Source: Apostichopus japonicus (taxonomy: Eukaryota; Echinodermata; Holothuroidea; Aspidochirotida; Stichopodidae). From it: a DNA stretch of 64,000 nt. Below are positions 35,100 through 48,089 of this stretch, piece by piece (position 1 is the stretch's first letter; every line of letters begins with the position of its first letter). The stretch is from NCBI RefSeq assembly GCF_037975245.1, contig NC_092569.1:34386668-34450667 (forward strand). The letters are read 5' to 3'. The notes under the pieces are model-generated. The model saw only the letters and a program-made list of their open reading frames with translations, ran no database searches and was not told where the DNA came from. The position numbers and the translations under genes are program-made.

Positions 35100-37718
35100 G
35101 AAAAGATGTTTTCCTTTTCGCAAAGGCGTTTCTAGAAGATGGAAATTTGTTATCTCATTCTTCTTTGGCATGTTTTATTTAATTCTGCATCTAAGAGCGC
35201 CTCGGGGCGCAACCATTCTCTACTAGGGAAAGGTACTTATATGAAAAAGGTCGTGGGGACCTGTACGATATGATGCATCCATGCAAATATTAGCAGATCT
35301 AACGATATACCATACCTTAATCAGAACATACGCAATCAGTAAAACTGTGAACGCGGGATTGATCCAGCCTTAAAAATAGGAAAAATTAAGGGCCGGCAGA
35401 TGAAAAAAGGGATTTTGACATTTCCGGTAAGATCTTAAAAATAGGTTAAACAGAAGGTGACTGTCTTGTGAAGTAGAAAGGAGTATCACGTATGTATATG
35501 TATGTACGTATGTATTAGTATTATTATATTGTACAGAAACAAAACAGGCTATCTTATACTTATGAAAGTCGTAAACTTTACTGACAAAAATGGAAACCTA
35601 TTTTTGCATCGACTAAATATTTAATGGATTTAAACACTTGATTTGGATGATAATTCAATTCAGAAAAGGGTAAACTTTGTTTTAGTAGACCGTGGAATAA
35701 AATTCTCAGAAAACTTCCTTATGTTTTTATTCTATTTTAATACATTTAGCACGAAAGAGAAAAGGAAACAGAACGTGACATTTAGTTGCATGTCTGAATC
35801 TCGAAATAATTAAAAGAAATAATATTATTTTGTACGTAAAGAAAAAACTCACCATCAGTGGACAGGACAGAATTATTCAAGTTCACATGATAGCAAAATA
35901 CGGTAAGATGCTGAAATTTTGATTACTAATTGACTACTATATCTTTATAAATCTTTGACCAATTTTGAAAGAATGTTTTTTTTCGCAGAATGCTGTCCAC
36001 TTGCATACATCGGACGTCATCGAGTGGATTAATCATGTGGATTATCTCACCTCTAAATATATCTATAAACAGATACAATTTTCCGTAATATACAATAACG
36101 AACAAAGTATCGTCGCCCACGTCACTCGTGACAATATCTGCATTAGTTCGGAGGATTAAAGTTATGGTTCTAATCTTTTCTCTTTGTATACAATTATTTG
36201 TCTGTTCGTTTGTTTCTTTATCTGTCTGTCTGTCCATCTGCCTGCCTGACTGTCTGTCCGTATACGTCGGTCTGTCTGTTCCTCAAACACCAATCGTCTT
36301 TATAACATCTTTGAGTAAAATTTTGCAATCTATAACCAGACATAGCAATATTGCTGTCACTTTTAATAACTCATATACAGTATTAAAATTGCAGCATTGC
36401 ACGGCGTACAGTATAGACAACCAAATCTATTGATATTGTATCGACCGTTAACAGAATTATGGTTTGACTGAATTGTCAAGTATGTCATGTATGCTCCTTT
36501 AAGGCATCCATAGCAAACAGGTGGTCCTTCTGCTTAGATTTGGTTGTTGCATGTGAACTAGAACTCAAGCAGCGTCAAGCCTACTTATACGCACCAATTC
36601 AAGCTTTAACTTATTATCGGGAACTAAATGCTGTCATTAACAGCGCCCAAATCTAACAACCACGTGACCCGCAAACAATAGCAGCGACCAGGCACCAAAT
36701 GTAGCAATTCATTGCAGATATCTAGAAAGCTCTAGAATTACAAACGAGAACGAATTATTAAAGTTATATAAAAGAGATAAAAAATAGATTATTTGGCCAG
36801 CTTTAGCATCTGGCGCTGAGTTGAATACATGCACAAATTTCCCCATGATTTCTCTCCCTCTATTAAATCGCGAGTGAACAATTTTGACTTCAAACTGTGA
36901 GGTAACGAGCCATTAGCCCGAGGCTTCGAGAGGAATGGCTACAGCCAACGGGTGCGAGCGGCCTAGGGATTAGTAAGATTCGATTTTACCAGCTAAACGC
37001 GGTTTATAGTTAGCTAGTTTCCAAATTAAAGTCTTACCCATACCCTCATGTAACGGACTTTTAAAGTTTGCTTAACTGAATGACCAAAAAGGTGTGAAGA
37101 AACCACGATGAAATAATGAATCTAATATGCACGAGAAGGCGTACAAAGTTAACAGAACCGGAAAACAAATGGCGCAAGAAATCACAATTTTTTTCCTCTG
37201 ATTTCTTGATTAAACAGAAGGCTTAAAACGATAGTAATAGGATAAACATCACAGCAGGGTTCTTATAGAGTTGGGTCAGGTTAGGAAGGCGGGAAGGAAA
37301 AACCAGTCAGTCTTACTAGTTTACTTATTTTTTCTGTACAAATAAATAAATAAAACCAAAAACCAAAAATAAATGAAAAATGAAAACTGAAAAAGAAAAA
37401 AAAAATTGGTGATGAAGATGTTGGCACGATTCTCCACGGGGTGTACACGGACTGTTAGGAGAGGGAGTATGAATTATTGTATAATGTGTTAAAATTAACA
37501 TAAAATTTAATAAGTCGCTTATTGGGCCGACTAGACAAAACAGAGGGCGGGACTAAGTTAAAAAAAAGATTAAAAGTTAATTTAAATCTCATTAACTTCT
37601 CATGTTAAAGGTTTCCATCTGGTTCAGATATAATCCAGTAACAAGATTTCACATCTCCTAAGAATCAAGATGGTGCCAAACGATTTTTGATTAAACTCAG
37701 ATTTGAAAGCTACTGTCT

Positions 37719-37757
<39 letters not shown>

Positions 37758-39190
37758 AGGCTGGTTAAAATGGACAGCGAAATTGGTTTAACTAGAAAGC
37801 GAGAGAGATAGAAACTTAAAGTTGTATGTACAAAAGATAATTGATTTTCACTTGTTCCATTTTCAACCATGCACTGACTTCAATCTACCAATTTTTACAT
37901 GTGTTTGTGGAAATGTTGGATATCTTTTTAATTACTTCTGTCTGAACGCTATGCTGTTCCTTTCTATGTAGGTCTATATCTTTGGTCTTTGTCTTTTTGT
38001 AAGCAGTTGTAATTAATTAACCCTTTTGAGTTTTTAATTTCGATAACAATGTGAATCAATATTTTGTTATAATCTTGCCTGGCGAAACTTTTTTACTATG
38101 AGTTCTCTTGCAGGTTACGTTAAACAAGATGTTTCTAAATCAGAAATTTATGAAACAAAACCTTAAGTTTATGATTAGAGTAAAAACTGGAACTTTATAT
38201 GTTTTCTTAAATATCAGCAAATATGTTTCATTAAAGGGATCTCCTGGTGGGTGTAGTTATTGCTAGCTACAAAACTACTGAAAATATTTCGCATCTTTAC
38301 AAATCAAATCACATATCTTAATAGCATTGATATGATTTTTCTTTCACCTATGGTGATATTTTGTGAAAATGACAACACCTGGCAACAGAAGAGGATTGAA
38401 CGAGGTTATCACAGCAATTTAGCTGATATGGTTGTGGTTTGCTTGATCATATATTAACTCACTTATTCAGAGAGGAAATAAGACATCTACACCCAACAAA
38501 GTTGCATTTGGAGGAAATTCTAAACACAGAAAACCTTGACATCTAAGATAAAATTCCAAAGGCCAGTGACATGGGTGTTTTAACTAAAAATTGTAGAATA
38601 AAGTCCTCTTTAAGATAAATATTAAATTGACTGCCACATGATTACCCCGTTCATGAGTAAATTGTGAATAACCCTAGATGGGAATCAGTGTTAAAACCAC
38701 ACAAAACGCGCACTTACCAACATAAAATATTCAATTGTGTATTATTGTTTTTGCCGTTAATTATTTACTTCTTAATTTCTTGACATTTTATGAAAAAGCA
38801 ACTTCGGTATAGTACTTTGTTATTTCAAGTCATAAATAAAAACAACAATTACATTAAAACTCGATCGGATAGATAATTTAAACTTATGTAAAATGGTTAA
38901 AACTTCTATTAGTTTGTTGCAAGTTATTGGTTTATAATATTATACCCCCCCCCCCCAAGAAAAAGAATGACCACTTTTTTTTAGATAAACCATGAAGTTT
39001 TCTCTCATTTTCAAGCACATATTTAAAAGCAACTTTTTGTTAAAACACATTGATTAATGCCAGAAGAAAAGTTCACCTTTTGTGATCAACTTAAAAAAAG
39101 AGAAAAAAAAAGAAATTCAGTGGTAACTTCGTCACCAAGTCTTGTGAGTTTAGGTTCAGTCAAACAGAAGACGAAAAATAATCGACCGTG
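35100..39190. other. AT-rich noncoding stretch
   Basis: Microsatellites: (GTAT)n 35,490-35,515, (CTGT)n-like 36,221-36,280, (AT)n 37,723-37,755, C12 at 38,945-38,956. Frames at 35,926-36,433 overlap on both strands and follow the repeats. Nothing coding is supported. Confidence 0.55.
37723..37755. repeat. (AT)n microsatellite, 33 bp
   Basis: Uninterrupted alternating A/T. Confidence 0.97.
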
Positions 39191-39202
39191 TGGCTGCTGC
39201 TG

Positions 39203-39295
39203 GAGAGGGACAGAGAGAGAGACGGAGAGACAGGGAGTCAGGGAGACAGGGAGACAGGGAGAGAAGGGAGAGAAGGGGGAGAAGGGAGAGAGAAA
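39203..39295 (+). repeat. GGGAGACA / GGGAGAGAA minisatellite with G-quadruplex potential
   Basis: Purine-rich tract. From 39,233, GGGAG-starting units of 8-10 bases repeat at least six times, giving six G runs of three or more. It produces open, Glu/Lys/Arg-rich (plus) and Ser/Pro/Phe-rich (minus) pseudo-ORFs at 39,057-39,412. Confidence 0.85.
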
Positions 39296-39656
39296 ACAGA
39301 GGGCGTGCTCTCCTAAGCCACTCAAAACAATTACTGGTCTGTAGTGTGAAATGAGAGTGTCAGAACGGCCTATGGGGTTTACTCTCCCTCGAATAATATA
39401 CTTACTTCTCATCTTTGATTCCAGCCTTAAGCTCGGAACTAATCTAAATCATTGCCCAGCTAAGGGAAACTCGACCTTGGCATTCTGTTTCCAAAATTGC
39501 CTCAGTGCTTTGCTTTGGAATCAAACAGAATGTTTTTTAAGTTTTTATGTAATACCTATGCAGTTCCTAATGTTCTTTGCTCTAAGGTGATATGACTGAG
39601 TAGGTAAGACTACCCGCGGTCGCAACCTCGAGTAGTTCGGAGCGTGGTATTCTAGT

Positions 39657-39698
39657 ACTGTTGGTAAGTGGGTGAACTAGAGTTCTATTACCAACAGT
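39657..39698. other. nested inverted repeat (hairpin)
   Basis: Outer stem: ACTGTTGGTAA (39,657-39,667) with TTACCAACAGT (39,688-39,698), 11 of 11 paired. Inside lies GAACTAGAGTTC (39,674-39,685), itself a perfect 12-base palindrome. Such a two-tier hairpin could be an RNA structure, a protein-binding site or a remnant of a mobile-element end. Confidence 0.7.
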
Positions 39699-39699
39699 T

Positions 39700-42600
39700 T
39701 ATCTGCGGGGCAGACTTTATTCCAACTAACGAAGCCTTAATAGCATCTATTGACAAACAGCCCGAGAGCTAGTTTGGGTAAAAGAGCATGTTTTTATCCT
39801 GCCTAATTCGTCGCGATAAACAGGTAAAACCCGCCCGAAAAACAGTCCGCTCAACACCCCCGGCGAAAGAAAGAAAGAAGACAAAAAGATAAGAAAAAAT
39901 AGCTTTACAACGTGCCATTGCAGAACTGCTACAGGGTAGAAGGTGTACAGAACTAAAATAAAGTTCCATCGTGTGCAACGTTAATGAGGGAAAAAGTTTA
40001 CTGAGGTACATACGAAAAGGCAGGAAATACTGTGTGTAGGTTTAGGTTACGGTTCATTGGTATGAGAAGACATGTGTTGCTATGGCAACGTCACAAGTTA
40101 CTGGCTTTAGGGATGGAAAATCGAGACAAACTTGGAATAAATATGTAATTCGAAAGAAGGGTGGTTATTTGGTAGTTAAAACAGGTATTATATCCACGGG
40201 CAACGTTCAGTATGGTAGATTACCAAGGCTAGCAAAGGATTAAATAACATAACATACCAGGAGGTTTGTTATTTTAATCACCATGGATTATCAGAACAGG
40301 ATCTGTATATGCATAATTTAAAGAGACCTTTGAATTAAGAAAGAGGTTATTTACGTTCAACATTAAGAACTTTAGGGAAACTGTGAAACTTTCGTCTCCT
40401 TGTAATTATTATTATTCTTAGTGTAATTCCATAGTCGGGAAAATGTTCTCTTACTCGTTAAACTTTTAGAAAATGGATTGTAGTTTTGTTTTTAATACAC
40501 ATTTCATGATAAATACCTTCCATTTTAAGACGAAATAAGATGGTTTTAGACTCACTTCCGGTATAGGCTATAAAACAATTCGAATTTTAAGTTCTGCTTA
40601 AATATATGCTAGGCCGCTAGCGAATAATTGAGATTGGTTTGGCATAATTTTCTTTCATGAAAAGTTAGTTTAGATTTTCGAAAATCTGTAAGGTCTGATG
40701 TTGTGAGTCTGTGCCCTATCCATGACCGTATGTTCCTATAACGACAGCGTAATCGTGAATATTATACGGTATCATAAGGAAATAAGGGTTTGAAATTGAG
40801 ACGGTTGCTTCATTTTTGACGTCATTATAACATCAACTTCAATATATTTGATAAGTTTCCAGATAATTTTATGACATGTTAATTCATTTGTTTGCAACTA
40901 GAACAGGATATCCTATTTGTACATCTTGATTCAGAAGACTTCTATCAAACGTTGGATGGGTATTCTTCTCCAAGACCAAAGAGGTGATGAAAGAGACATT
41001 ATGAAACAAATCAATCAACGGCCAAATATTTAATCTACGAAATATATTCATTTAAGTTAAAACAAAAATCAATCAGGAGATACTTTTTAATACTAATTTA
41101 ATTACTCTACGGCAGTGTTCTCTGAAATGTTTCTACCCAACAGTATTGGTAATACGTATCTTGTGGTTTGTCAAAGATGACTTAATTCAACAGTTCATTT
41201 TTTCATTCCAATACAATCTAGATATTATTTACATTAATACCTTTTAACTTTTAAGAGCTTTTCGCAATCAAACTAATGAACATTTGTCACAAATTACGTC
41301 ATAGCACATTCGGGCTATCGCATAAGGGGGTGGCCAACCTCTTCTTTAATTTTTCTTTCATGTTATTATTATTATTATTTTTTTAAGTCTTCCAAAAACC
41401 TTATCTCGTCCGATCACTAATTATTTTTCGCCGTCAAATACGCCAAAGAAAAATATGCTATGGGTAGAAAAAAAAGCCCGGAAGATGAATCCCATGTACT
41501 AATTACTTGGCAAGTTCTAACTGCGTTATTGGCCACAGGGTTCGTGATCCCCTGTGACGTCAGAGATATTTTATAAGGTGAATGTACAACTAATGACGTT
41601 GAAGGTGAACAACCGTTGGGTCAATGCAAAATTGTACTTCTTGAGTTACAGTCTGTATAGCAGTCATTGGACAATGGTAAATGTATGCAAATACGGGATA
41701 ACATTCTTAATCATTGCGATATTGACATATTTATATATATAGGAAATGATATCTAACCATGCGCTGCCTACAACGAATTTTTAACAAAAGAATTATAAAG
41801 AACAATAGCCTTTGTTTAGGCCTCAATAGTGAGGTTTATAACTAACACATACGTAACAGAATTTTGCCATTATAGACATCTTCTGATTAATTTTTACAGG
41901 AATGTTAATTATTTATATTAGTTTGCTTACGTTTCCGAATCTTGCATATGGAAACGCTTCACTCAGTATAAAGTGAAATTTAAAAATCAAATAACATTTA
42001 TTTAAAGCACATCTTTTGGAAGGTTTTCTGCCTTTATTACGGTACTTTTATATTGAACATGTGACAAAAATGTTCGCAAGTCAATTTGCATATTGCCAGT
42101 AAACTTATATATATATATGAAAAATTCTAATATATTCTCAATAAAATATTCTACCACAATGTGGCTTTTAATACTTAATGTTGAAAACTATGCAGAACTT
42201 GGTAATTAAGTTAATTGATCAGAAAAATTTTACAGACTTGAAATAACCCAGAAGTTATAGTCTTTCCCATGGAGAATTTTCCATATCATTCCGTCTACCC
42301 GATCGACATTGACTTATAGTTTTAACGATATCATTGCCAATTTGGTACTATAGACGAAAATAAATGTTGTCCTCTTTGGCCGTAATGTAAAATATATAGA
42401 TGAATTTACCCTCCAACATATTTAAAACAATGTGATCTATTTCCTCAGTGCCTTTAGTTTGATTGCTTTGTTCCGGAAATATTGGAGGCCTTTTTCTCGC
42501 GGGGGGGGGGGGGGTGGGGGGATATACTATCTAGTCAGTATAATCTTAAGCAATTGTATTTATTAATTGTATTTATTAGAAGTTTACTTGTGTTATGCTG

Positions 42601-43020
42601 TGAGCTATACCGTTGAAGTAATTTCAGGTAAATTTGATGTACTATACATTGATAAACTTCCCACTTCCCACACTAATTTACTATTTACAGTGCTTAAAAT
42701 AACATATGCATGGTACACCAATCATAGAAATTCTTGAAATGACGGCGTTACTTTAAAGTTTCAACCAAATATCCCAACTAGCTAAACATAGCCGATTGAT
42801 GTGTCTATCTGACCAATCAATACAATTTAAACAGACCTGACATACACGATGCCTTCTCTAAGGAAAACACGTCTTTAGATGTTGGCAATTATCACACGAA
42901 TCGACACATCTCCTGGGAATGATTTTAACGCCGGTGATTTCGAGACAAACATAAATGTGCGACAGTAGCAAATATCAACGTGCGTAGCTTTCAATAAGAA
43001 AATAGCGCGATTATAAATAA
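39700..43020. other. AT-rich noncoding stretch
   Basis: Two CRE octamers (40,817-40,824 and 41,555-41,562) and a G14 tract at 42,501-42,514 followed by TGGGGGG. No coding frame is supported; frames at 39,769-40,011 and 41,554-41,742 lack motifs. Confidence 0.55.
42501..42520. repeat. poly-G tract
   Basis: Fourteen G, T, then about six more G. Confidence 0.9.
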
Positions 43021-43022
43021 AT

Positions 43023-43029
43023 ATGTATG

Positions 43030-43069
<40 letters not shown>
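43023..43069. repeat. (ATGT)n then (AT)n compound microsatellite
   Basis: Short ATGT repeats grade into 36 bp of alternating A/T (43,034-43,069). Confidence 0.95.
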
Positions 43070-43074
<5 letters not shown>

Positions 43075-46000
43075 AATGTTTTGAGCTAACTGGGGGATCG
43101 TTTGGGAAATGTCATAGGTCGTGATACAGACGCGGTTCAGTGTCCGTCAACTACAACAATTTTAAGGTCATTGACTTCACGTCACATCTCGGTTTTAATA
43201 TTACCTGATATCCATGGTTTGACGTATCAGCCATTTTCCATATACCTTGCCCTAAAAAATCGGTAATTGGTTAATCAGATTTGGAATCCGGGATAAAACC
43301 ACCGACGAAATAGACATTAAGAGTAGTATTGTACAAGTCAGCATGAATAGAGGGAAAGACGAATGCGATGAAGCATGTGTTACCAGCGATCTCTTTAGCA
43401 ATTTACCAAATGGAAGAATCGTTCGTTAAAGAAAGCCTAAGCTTAAATTTATCCACGGTGAGTGAATTGCTGTGATTCGATTAAGCCTAACAATCCCTAT
43501 TCGTATAATTCAGTGATTTGATTAGTTTCCAACACGTGGTGGAAATCGGACACGCTGCTTGGATAATTAGTTTTCTTAAAAGAAACTCCTTATGTAAAGA
43601 AAAAAAAAGGAAAGGAAGAAAAAATAGGTGAGGCTAATTTATATACAAAGATTGTTGATTATATTTACCTAAAGGCACTGACAAAAAGGGCCACCAGAGT
43701 AAATAACAATATGAAAACATGTATTACCGATCACACAGAAAGACTGTATATATAGAGAGAGAGTAATGGACAAGGGGGAAAAACCACGAAAGACCAGCTC
43801 AGGCATGTGTTAATGGAGAATATGTTAGAGAATGAGAAGAGGCAAGTCTTTCGGAATTATTGCCACCAGTAATTAAGAAATATACTACTTGTCAGTTAAT
43901 CTGTTTTTTGGGGGGAATGTGTTTTACACAAAGACTTTCAATCTGTGATAAGAAAAGGATAATAAAGAGTTTTAATTCACAATGTTAAGACTTAAATAGA
44001 AGACTTGATTTTGTAGAAAAGAGCGGTGTGGGAAAGAAAATATAGCCTCCACACAGTTAGATATTGTGTGTGTATGTTTCTGTTTTATCCTGGCATGAGC
44101 AGTGTGTAATATTCTGTTCATGTCTTCTGCTACTCGATTGCGCTGTGGCGAGCAACTTGTTCACAGACGTGAGTAACAATGAAACTATTGTGTAGAAGAA
44201 CAGTGCTTGCGTAAAGTTAAGTTGATCAGTATTGACTATCAATATGGTACAGAATGGAATGAAAATAATAAAACCGTTCAATCATGTATCGAGTATTAAA
44301 CTGCCACTTTCAAGCATTTTGTAGCCGTCATTGTCTATGAAAAATGTAGAGGATAATAATTTCCAATAAAGAACATTTAAAACCGTTTTTTCCCCTTCTT
44401 CAATACCATTCAGAAGTAAAACCAGGTAATATGGCCACATTTGTTTTCTGTATCATTCTTGTTATATGCCTCATAACAATGTCGATGTACCGACAAAAAC
44501 CAAGCTATAACATAGAATAAAGGAAACTTGTTTTGTTTTTCTTCTGAATTTGTGGCCATATCCGAACATTTCGGAATAAAGCATGTTTTATTGTCTGTCA
44601 TTCTACTATGGTAATGTAAATAATATGTAGCAACATACTGTCTTATATCTTCAATTGGAATCCAATAAAAAAGTATCATTTGTGGTATTAAAAATAAAAG
44701 CTTTAAAATCTCGTAGAGCGTTTAATTAATTTTCGAATTAAAACAAAGCCTATAAAATTAGTTTACCCAAAAACACCCCAAAAGAAATTTACATTTGTTT
44801 ATTAAAATATAAAAGGAATAGGCTATATATGTTAAGATATCCTATCACACTCTAAAAGAGATAAACGTAGCATATAAATTGTAGACACCGATTATGTGCA
44901 GACGTCTATTATTAATTGTTAGGCTAATTACAATTAAATTATTTCTTATTGTACGAACATTAAAAGAACATAAAATCGCACAGAAGTTTCACGTGCATTA
45001 GTAACTGAAGTGCAGCATGAATCTGTAAGTGTAATATGGTTAGGGAAAGCCACCACACTACACCATGTTAAAGCAGTGTCGCTTGAAAGTATATAAATAT
45101 TTCTTTTTATGCCGTGGTACTAAATTTACATTAAAGTAAAAAGCTGCTCAAATTTCTATCATAAAAGAGACAAATAATAAAAGACTCAGATTTTGTTAAA
45201 CCAGCGTGTAAATTGATGTGGTAAATAGCTATTTTTCTTTAATGAATTTGGTCAACTTATAGCTACTTGTATGTCCACAGAACCTTAACTTAGAAAAAAA
45301 AACACACCCAACGCCATGAACATTTCGACTAACCTATAAGCTGTGACAAGATTTAGGACGAAACTCACTTTTGGAAGTTCTAAAAATATTAATAAATTTA
45401 TCATTATACTAGCTTCGTACGTCGGATTTCTTGACATTTACACACAATCGTATACACATAAAACATCAGTTTACTGTGGACATTCTAAACCCTGAAGTGA
45501 ATTTAAAGCTGTTCATTAGGACTTTGAAATTAATAAAAAAAAATCTTAAACATGGAACCATGTGATAGGGTGGAGGGAGGATTGATAATAGAGGTGTAAC
45601 GTATAACGGTTTCAAGGAGCAACTCTACACAACCTCTTATATCAAGTCACTGTGCAGGTGCTCCAAGATGAAGTTTGTTTGTCAGACGCCCGTCTATTAT
45701 ATGTTCGGTGAGGTTATCCATAAGAGTGTACTCCGAGCATTTTTTTTCTTATTTTTTTCCTTGTATATTAATAGCCAAAAGACACGGCACACAACGAGGG
45801 CCTGTTTGTTAGGCTAACCCCTCTAGCATGAAAACACTAACAACAGAGAAAGGATACAAGATTTTGAATGGGGGTAGGAGTAAATCCCTCCAAGATAGAA
45901 ACATAGGGATTAAAATATATGATCGCTGAAGAATGGAAGTTATCACAGTTTTAATAGTATAAAAAACTAATCTTGGCTAACAATAACTATGTAACAGGGC

Positions 46001-46600
46001 TGTAGTTATTATATAAAAGAAGGCGCAAGTGGGTGCACCTGGCTGGTAGAGTTGGCCACTATAGTCCCACAGGGGGTAACGACCGAAACTAATATAGTGA
46101 CTTCCGTCTAAAAGCAGAAATCATATTATACTGGGATGATTGTGCTGGATATATGCTTTAAGGTTATCTTTGTAACTTTAACCGCGGGGGATCTTTAAGC
46201 GCGGAAGAGATTTTCTTGCTAGAGTGTAAAATAGCCATAGGGTTTTTTGGGGATAGAAATATTATTTATCCCGGTGTATATGCCCATACCATCGTTTGCT
46301 CCCTCTTAAGCAAGACAACTCTCTCTATACTGCTGCTGCTGCTGCTTGTGTTTTTGTAGGATTATTGGGTAAACGGTATCAACTCTGCAAGCAATGAGTC
46401 ACCGAAAACCATTTGGCTAGTAAAACTATATACTTGGCATAGTATTATTATTATTATTTTTTATCTGTCAGCATTAGAACAAAAAGAAAAATATAGAATT
46501 GAGACTAAATGCATCACCATAGCCGGCTGCAAGTGCATGGGTGAGGGGAGGAGATGGAGATTTTGTGGTTATAATACGGAGACTGTAGCAGCTAGACAGG
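43075..46600. other. AT-rich noncoding stretch
   Basis: No gene evidence; a (CTG)n run at 46,330-46,346 is the only clear microsatellite. Minus frames at 44,057-44,281 and 44,410-44,679 have no recognisable features. Confidence 0.5.
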
Positions 46601-46616
46601 TACAGTTATATGAACC

Positions 46617-46832
46617 ATGATTGTGGTACTGTTAGCTCACTCATCTCTGACTATACGACAACCCACAAGACCGTGCCCCGAGGTATCAACTTTGTTCTGC
46701 CCGCTTCACGATCCTTCATCAAGCGATACATCACAGCAACAACTTTGGGCTTTCGTAAATGAAACAGAACGGATAACCGGACAAACAAAAAGAAAGAGAG
46801 AAATCACAAAATATACAAGATATGTATTATAA
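46617..46832 (+). CDS. unassigned ORF, 71 residues
   Basis: ATG at 46,617 in good context (GAACCATGA, A at -3). The frame begins MIVVLLAHSSLTIRQPTRPC, with a short hydrophobic start. It has two Cys, then a hydrophilic Gln/Ser-rich middle and a basic Lys/Arg tail, ending in TAA. Codons in the first 45 residues are less AT-biased than the flanks. It is too short to be a convincing signal peptide and no family is recognised. It could be part of an exon (a GAG|GTATC donor-like site occurs after codon 22). Confidence 0.15.
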   Translation: MIVVLLAHSSLTIRQPTRPCPEVSTLFCPLHDPSSSDTSQQQLWAFVNETERITGQTKRKREITKYTRYVL

Positions 46833-46839
46833 CATCTTG

Positions 46840-48025
46840 AAGACACTGGGATCTATCGAGTGAGAGATAGAGAGAGAGAGAAGGGGGGAAAACAGGACCC
46901 GAGGCGCAATATTTTAACTATCTTTGACGAATTTTTGAGTACAGTATTTATACATAGGAGTGAACTCCTGCTAATCAACTTCACGTACGACATTGACTAT
47001 ATAGAGAAAGGAACTCAGTGAGGCCGAATAAATAAGTCCCCCGGCCGTATTATCTGTATGTAACATGCTAGTGATTTAATTAGGGATGTTGAGAACCCAC
47101 AGTACAGCTGCTTCCGTCTTATAACGGCTCAATCTTTCGCCCATTATTTGCTCTGCTCTGCCTGCCTCTCTATCAAGCTCCTGTTTTTTGTTTTTTACAA
47201 AGTCTTTTCACTTATCAACCTATTCAAATGACAAAAATGCATTGCGTTTGGGCCGACAGTCGAGCATGAGGCTTAAGGGTTCTTCTAATGAGTTTGTAAC
47301 CCCTTTGATGATTACGTCATTCGATCTTTCATCATGAAGTCGGAAATAGGTTCTTTCTTACTCAGTGGCAGTATAGTTATGATACGTAGAAGATTTTAAG
47401 ATACTTAGATGTAAATACAGCGGTTTATTTCGCTCTGTTATTTCTTTTCTAACTTTTCCGGAGAGCGGGCTGGACCAAGGATAAATTTGCGAGGTTGGAA
47501 GGGGGTAGGGGAGGGCGGGAAAACAATATGTCCTATTTAGGATACTATTTCAGTTCCTTGCCCCATTTAAGGATTGATGCAAACATGTTTCTTGAATAAT
47601 ATCAAGAGAAAAAACAATTAAATTGATTGAAAGTTATTACTGAATGAGAAAATCATGCCTTTAGCTTACAATCACGTTTCGACTTTGCGACTAGAAGGTC
47701 AATGACCGATGAAAGAAGGGGCTGAAATAAATAAAATAGTACCGGATTTCAAATTCTCAACCATTTTTTTTGTTTGTTTGTCAACAAACACTTTTATGTT
47801 TGATTTTTTTATAGTAACAACAGTCACCATCCAGTGAATTCCAGAGTAGGTATTCATTTAAAAGAACTAATAAGTAAAATGAAAAGCCCAGATTTAAATT
47901 TAGAGACCAACATATTTGATGGTGTGCACTTTGTACCAAAAGTAAACTTGTCGTAAAGAAAAACCCAAGGGTTCTGAGAAATCGAGAAAAGAAAAACCTG
48001 CACTTGAATAATGAAAAATTAACAG
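46840..48025. other. noncoding stretch
   Basis: A GA-rich microsatellite around 46,860-46,885 and a G-rich patch at 47,499-47,520. No coding frame is supported. Confidence 0.5.
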
Positions 48026-48030
48026 TATAA

Positions 48031-48085
48031 CACCCCACCCCAGGCCCCCACCCCAGGCCCCCACCCCAAGCCCCCACCCCAACCC
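48031..48085 (-). repeat. CAGGCCCCCACCCC 14-bp minisatellite (minus-strand G-quadruplex potential)
   Basis: About four 14-base units, the second and third identical. The minus strand is G4/G5-run-rich, and its open frames (47,781-48,239 and 47,900-48,082) contain a Gly/Val/Trp repeat caused by the array. Confidence 0.9.
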
Positions 48086-48089
48086 TCTC

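Noticed and set aside
39057-39412. ORFs of 95 and 108 codons on opposite strands
   Set aside because: Open only because of the purine-rich minisatellite.
39586-39650. tRNA- or SINE-like segment (TGACTGAGTAGG with a later GTTCGG)
   Set aside because: The box A-like and box B-like words are imperfect, no cloverleaf can be built and no tail or target-site repeat is visible.
46028-46085. Possible tRNA-derived box A (CTGGCTGGTAGAG)
   Set aside because: No acceptable box B at the proper distance and no acceptor stem.
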